NCBI GenBank assembly: GCA_040752295.1
Contig: JBFMFE010000124.1
Location: 1 to 6,808, forward strand
Source of the DNA: JBFMFE01 sp040752295
GTDB taxonomy: Bacteria > UBP15 > UBA6099 > JBFMBQ01
Reading direction: 5' to 3'
Length of the DNA: 6,808 nucleotides
Positions 5,086 through 6,808 of the stretch are shown here, piece by piece. The position numbers were made by a program, and so were the translations under genes. Below the pieces are notes generated by a model. It saw only the letters and a list, made by a program, of their open reading frames with translations. It was not told where the DNA came from and made no database searches. How positions within the stretch are numbered: the stretch's first letter is position 1; each line of letters opens with the position of its first letter.

Positions 5086-6492
5086 GTGAAAAAACAGCGG
5101 ATCGGTCTTGTCGGGCTTGCCGTTATGGGCGAAAACCTCGCCCTCAACATCGAGGACAAGGGGTTCGCCGTCGCGGTTTACAACCGCACGACGGACAGGG
5201 TGAGGGATTTCGTGGAGGGACGCGCCGCCGGGAAAAACGTCGTCGGGACGTACTCCCCCGGCGAACTGGCATCAGCGCTCGAAAAACCCCGGCGGATCAT
5301 AATGATGGTCAAAGCGGGCGAAGCCGTGGACGCGACGATCGAGCAGTTGAGACCTCACCTCGAGAGCGGCGACGTGCTGGTTGACGGGGGGAACTCGTAT
5401 TTCAGGGACACTGCGCGGCGGTGCGATGCGCTTGCCGCCGGGGGGATACTCTACGTCGGCGCGGGCATAAGCGGCGGCGAGGAGGGGGCGCTGCGCGGAC
5501 CGAGCATAATGCCCGGAGGACGGCGGGAGGCGTACGACGCGCTCGAGGAGGTGCTCACGAGCATCGCCGCGCGCGCGTCCGAGGGACCCTGCTGCGCCTA
5601 CATCGGTCCCGGCGGCGCGGGTCACTTCGTCAAGATGGTGCACAACGGCATCGAGTACGGCGACATGCAGTTGATCGCCGAGGCGTACGACGTGATGAAG
5701 AACGCGCTCGGAATGCCCGCCGGGGAAATCGCCGCCGTCTTCAAGCGCTGGAACGAGGGCGCGCTCGGCTCGTACCTCGTGGAGATAACCGGAAAGATAC
5801 TGGAAAAGAAGGACGATGAGACGGGGAGACCGCTCGTGGACGTCATACTCGACAGCGCGGGGCAGAAGGGGACGGGGAAGTGGACGACGCAGACGGCGCT
5901 GGACCTCGGCGTGCCGACGCCGACAATCAACGCCGCCGTGGAAGCGCGTATCCTGTCCGCGCTCAAGACCGAGCGCGCGGCGGCGAGCAGGGTACTGGGT
6001 CGTACAACGCCGGAATTCAGCGGCGACAGCGAACGCTTCATCGAGTCGGTGCACGACGCGCTGTACGCAAGCAAGGTGTGCTCGTACGCGCAGGGAATGG
6101 CGCTCCTGAGGGCGGCGTCAGCCGAGTACGGCTGGGACCTCAACCTCGCCGAAATCAGCAGGATATGGGAGGGCGGATGCATCATAAGGGCGCGGCTGCT
6201 GGAGCGGATTAAGGACGCCTTCCGCAGGGACCCCGCGCTGCCAAACCTTCTTCTCGACGGTGAGTTCGGCGAGCGGGTGTCGGCGGCGGAGGACGGGTGG
6301 CGCACGGTGGTTCAGACCGCCGCGCGGACGGGCATCCCGTGTCTCGCCTTCGGGGCGTCGCTTTCCTACTTCGACAGCTGCCGCCGGGAGAGGCTGCCCC
6401 AGAACCTCACGCAGGCGCAGCGCGACTTCTTCGGCGCCCACACGTACGAACGGACGGACAAGCCGGGAAAGTTCCACACGACATGGACATAG
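5086..6492 (+). CDS. gnd: 6-phosphogluconate dehydrogenase, decarboxylating
   Basis: A 468-residue cytosolic enzyme that oxidatively decarboxylates 6-phosphogluconate to ribulose-5-phosphate with NADP+ (or NAD+) in the pentose phosphate pathway. It is the same length as the E. coli type. The N-terminal Rossmann fold has GLVGLAVMG (7-15) and N33-R34-T35 after the second strand, a pattern usual for NADP-preferring members. The catalytic residues Lys183 and Glu190 are both present in FVKMVHNGIEYGD, and the family signature VILDSAGQKGTGKW spans 253-266. The C-terminal tail with GAHTYERTDKPGKFHTTW carries the substrate-binding residues contributed across the dimer. The start GTG at 5086 gives the standard MKKQRIGLVGL beginning; ATG 5077 would add three residues. 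It stands alone, with no zwf or pgl beside it, and is divergent from the MNT gene. Confidence 0.97.
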   Translation: MKKQRIGLVGLAVMGENLALNIEDKGFAVAVYNRTTDRVRDFVEGRAAGKNVVGTYSPGELASALEKPRRIIMMVKAGEAVDATIEQLRPHLESGDVLVDGGNSYFRDTARRCDALAAGGILYVGAGISGGEEGALRGPSIMPGGRREAYDALEEVLTSIAARASEGPCCAYIGPGGAGHFVKMVHNGIEYGDMQLIAEAYDVMKNALGMPAGEIAAVFKRWNEGALGSYLVEITGKILEKKDDETGRPLVDVILDSAGQKGTGKWTTQTALDLGVPTPTINAAVEARILSALKTERAAASRVLGRTTPEFSGDSERFIESVHDALYASKVCSYAQGMALLRAASAEYGWDLNLAEISRIWEGGCIIRARLLERIKDAFRRDPALPNLLLDGEFGERVSAAEDGWRTVVQTAARTGIPCLAFGASLSYFDSCRRERLPQNLTQAQRDFFGAHTYERTDKPGKFHTTWT

Positions 6493-6523
6493 GGCGCCCC
6501 GCGCCGAAAATTGCTTTTATGCC

Positions 6524-6541
6524 GGAATCAACCTTGATTCC
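6524..6541 (+). terminator. Inverted repeat after gnd, possible terminator
   Basis: GGAATCAA (6524-6531) and TTGATTCC (6534-6541) are exact reverse complements; realistically a 7-bp stem with an ACCT loop. It begins 32 nt after the gnd stop. The downstream sequence is ACCGCAAAAACCCTTTT, with no immediate T-run, so a terminator role is uncertain; mRNA 3'-end protection is another option. Confidence 0.3.
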
Positions 6542-6559
6542 ACCGCAAAAACCCTTTTC

Positions 6560-6626
6560 GGCGCGGTACGCCTGCCTGTTGCTCTGCCAGCCTGCGGGCA
6601 GACAGGAGGCGCGGTACGCCTGCCTG
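6560..6626 (+). repeat. 19-bp direct repeat, two copies 48 bp apart
   Basis: GGCGCGGTACGCCTGCCTG occurs exactly at 6560-6578 and again at 6608-6626. The 29-bp spacer contains the hairpin made by CCTGT (6575-6579) with ACAGG (6602-6606) and CTGCC with GGCAG inside it, and includes the family word GGCAGACAGG (6597-6606). This looks like a duplicated repeat unit. Confidence 0.7.
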
Positions 6627-6646
6627 CCGCGCCGTTTTGTTCCGCG

Positions 6647-6685
6647 GCCTGTCCGCCGTGCTCGGCACAGGCAGGCCTGTCTGCC
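6647..6685. repeat. Compound palindrome, CCTGTCTGCC repeat family
   Basis: GCCTGT (6647-6652) pairs with ACAGGC (6667-6672), and GCCG (6655-6658) with CGGC (6663-6666) around TGCT, with a CC bulge. A second near-palindrome, CAGGCAGG/CCTGTCTG, follows directly at 6668-6683 with one mismatch, and includes the 10-mer CCTGTCTGCC at 6676-6685. Its architecture mirrors the element at 104-129. Confidence 0.6.
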
Positions 6686-6734
6686 GCCGCCGAATCTGAT
6701 GTTTTTGACTTTCACCAGAATCTTTTTTAAGTGG

Positions 6735-6753
6735 GACAGGCATCTTGCCTGTC
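6735..6753. repeat. Perfect hairpin of the CCTGTC repeat family
   Basis: GACAGGCA (6735-6742) and TGCCTGTC (6746-6753) pair exactly over 8 bp around a TCT loop. It shares CCTGTCTG with the family but not the full 10-mer. TGAAAAAG follows on the plus strand, and on the minus strand CCACTTAAAAAAG, so neither direction gives a standard terminator. Confidence 0.6.
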
Positions 6754-6808
6754 TGAAAAAGATCACCTTGTTTTCCTTTATTTTTGCAAACCTCAATAAA
6801 TATCAGCC

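Larger units (their letters stand above)
6493..6808. other. Gene-free, repeat-rich region after gnd
   Basis: No plausible gene is seen. Open frames here translate to low-complexity Arg/Ala/Gly-rich strings through the repeats. It contains an inverted repeat just after gnd (6524-6541), a 19-bp direct repeat with 48-bp period, several palindromes of the CCTGTCTGCC family, and an AT-rich end (about 6755-6808). A T-run at 6723-6728 has no convincing stem before it. Confidence 0.6.

Noticed and set aside
6407..6796. Minus-strand open frame of 129 codons at the right end
   Set aside because: Most of it is Arg/Ala/Gly-rich translation of the palindromic and direct repeats, it overlaps the end of gnd, and it shows no domain.

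Overview
The window comes from a high-GC bacterium, since all coding sequence is bacterial in style: tight spacing, GTG/TTG/ATG starts and Shine-Dalgarno-like sites. The core genes are about 60-67% G+C. The organism makes Gln-tRNA(Gln) and/or Asn-tRNA(Asn) by transamidation (complete gatC-gatA-gatB). It also carries adenosylcobalamin-dependent mutase chemistry as a free-standing B12-binding subunit, an arrangement seen in several anaerobic bacterial lineages and in archaea. I cannot fix the phylum from sequence alone; a Synergistota-like or candidate-phylum bacterium is possible but unproven.

Layout. Positions 1-482 hold no convincing gene. They contain two palindromes of a repeat family, a separate perfect hairpin, and a 12-unit hexanucleotide tandem repeat. 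A good sigma70-type promoter (483-510) leads into a same-strand run: a mutase B12-binding subunit (565-978), gatC (1044-1334), gatA (1427-2866) and gatB (2981-4525). The gatC-gatA and gatA-gatB gaps each contain a GC-rich hairpin with GGACA/TGTCC arms. The 3' third of gatB contains a markedly AT-richer block with an apparent insertion of about 27 residues.

After gatB, on the opposite strand, lies a small MNT-type nucleotidyltransferase (4566-4883). It is about 46% G+C, has its own promoter, and has no visible HEPN partner. Divergent from it, on the plus strand, is gnd, a full-length decarboxylating 6-phosphogluconate dehydrogenase (5086-6492). The rest of the window, 6493-6808, is gene-free and rich in inverted and direct repeats of the same family found at the left end.

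Functionally, gatCAB forms one complex (GatA amidase, GatB kinase/transamidase, GatC linker). The B12 subunit needs a separate catalytic mutase subunit that is not in the window. Gnd is the oxidative pentose-phosphate enzyme giving NAD(P)H and ribulose-5-phosphate. The nucleotidyltransferase looks like an acquired accessory gene. I see no clear new multi-gene system. The items most worth a second look are the mosaic gatB, the orphan MNT gene, the B12 subunit leading the gat cluster, and the repeat family confined to both gene-free ends.
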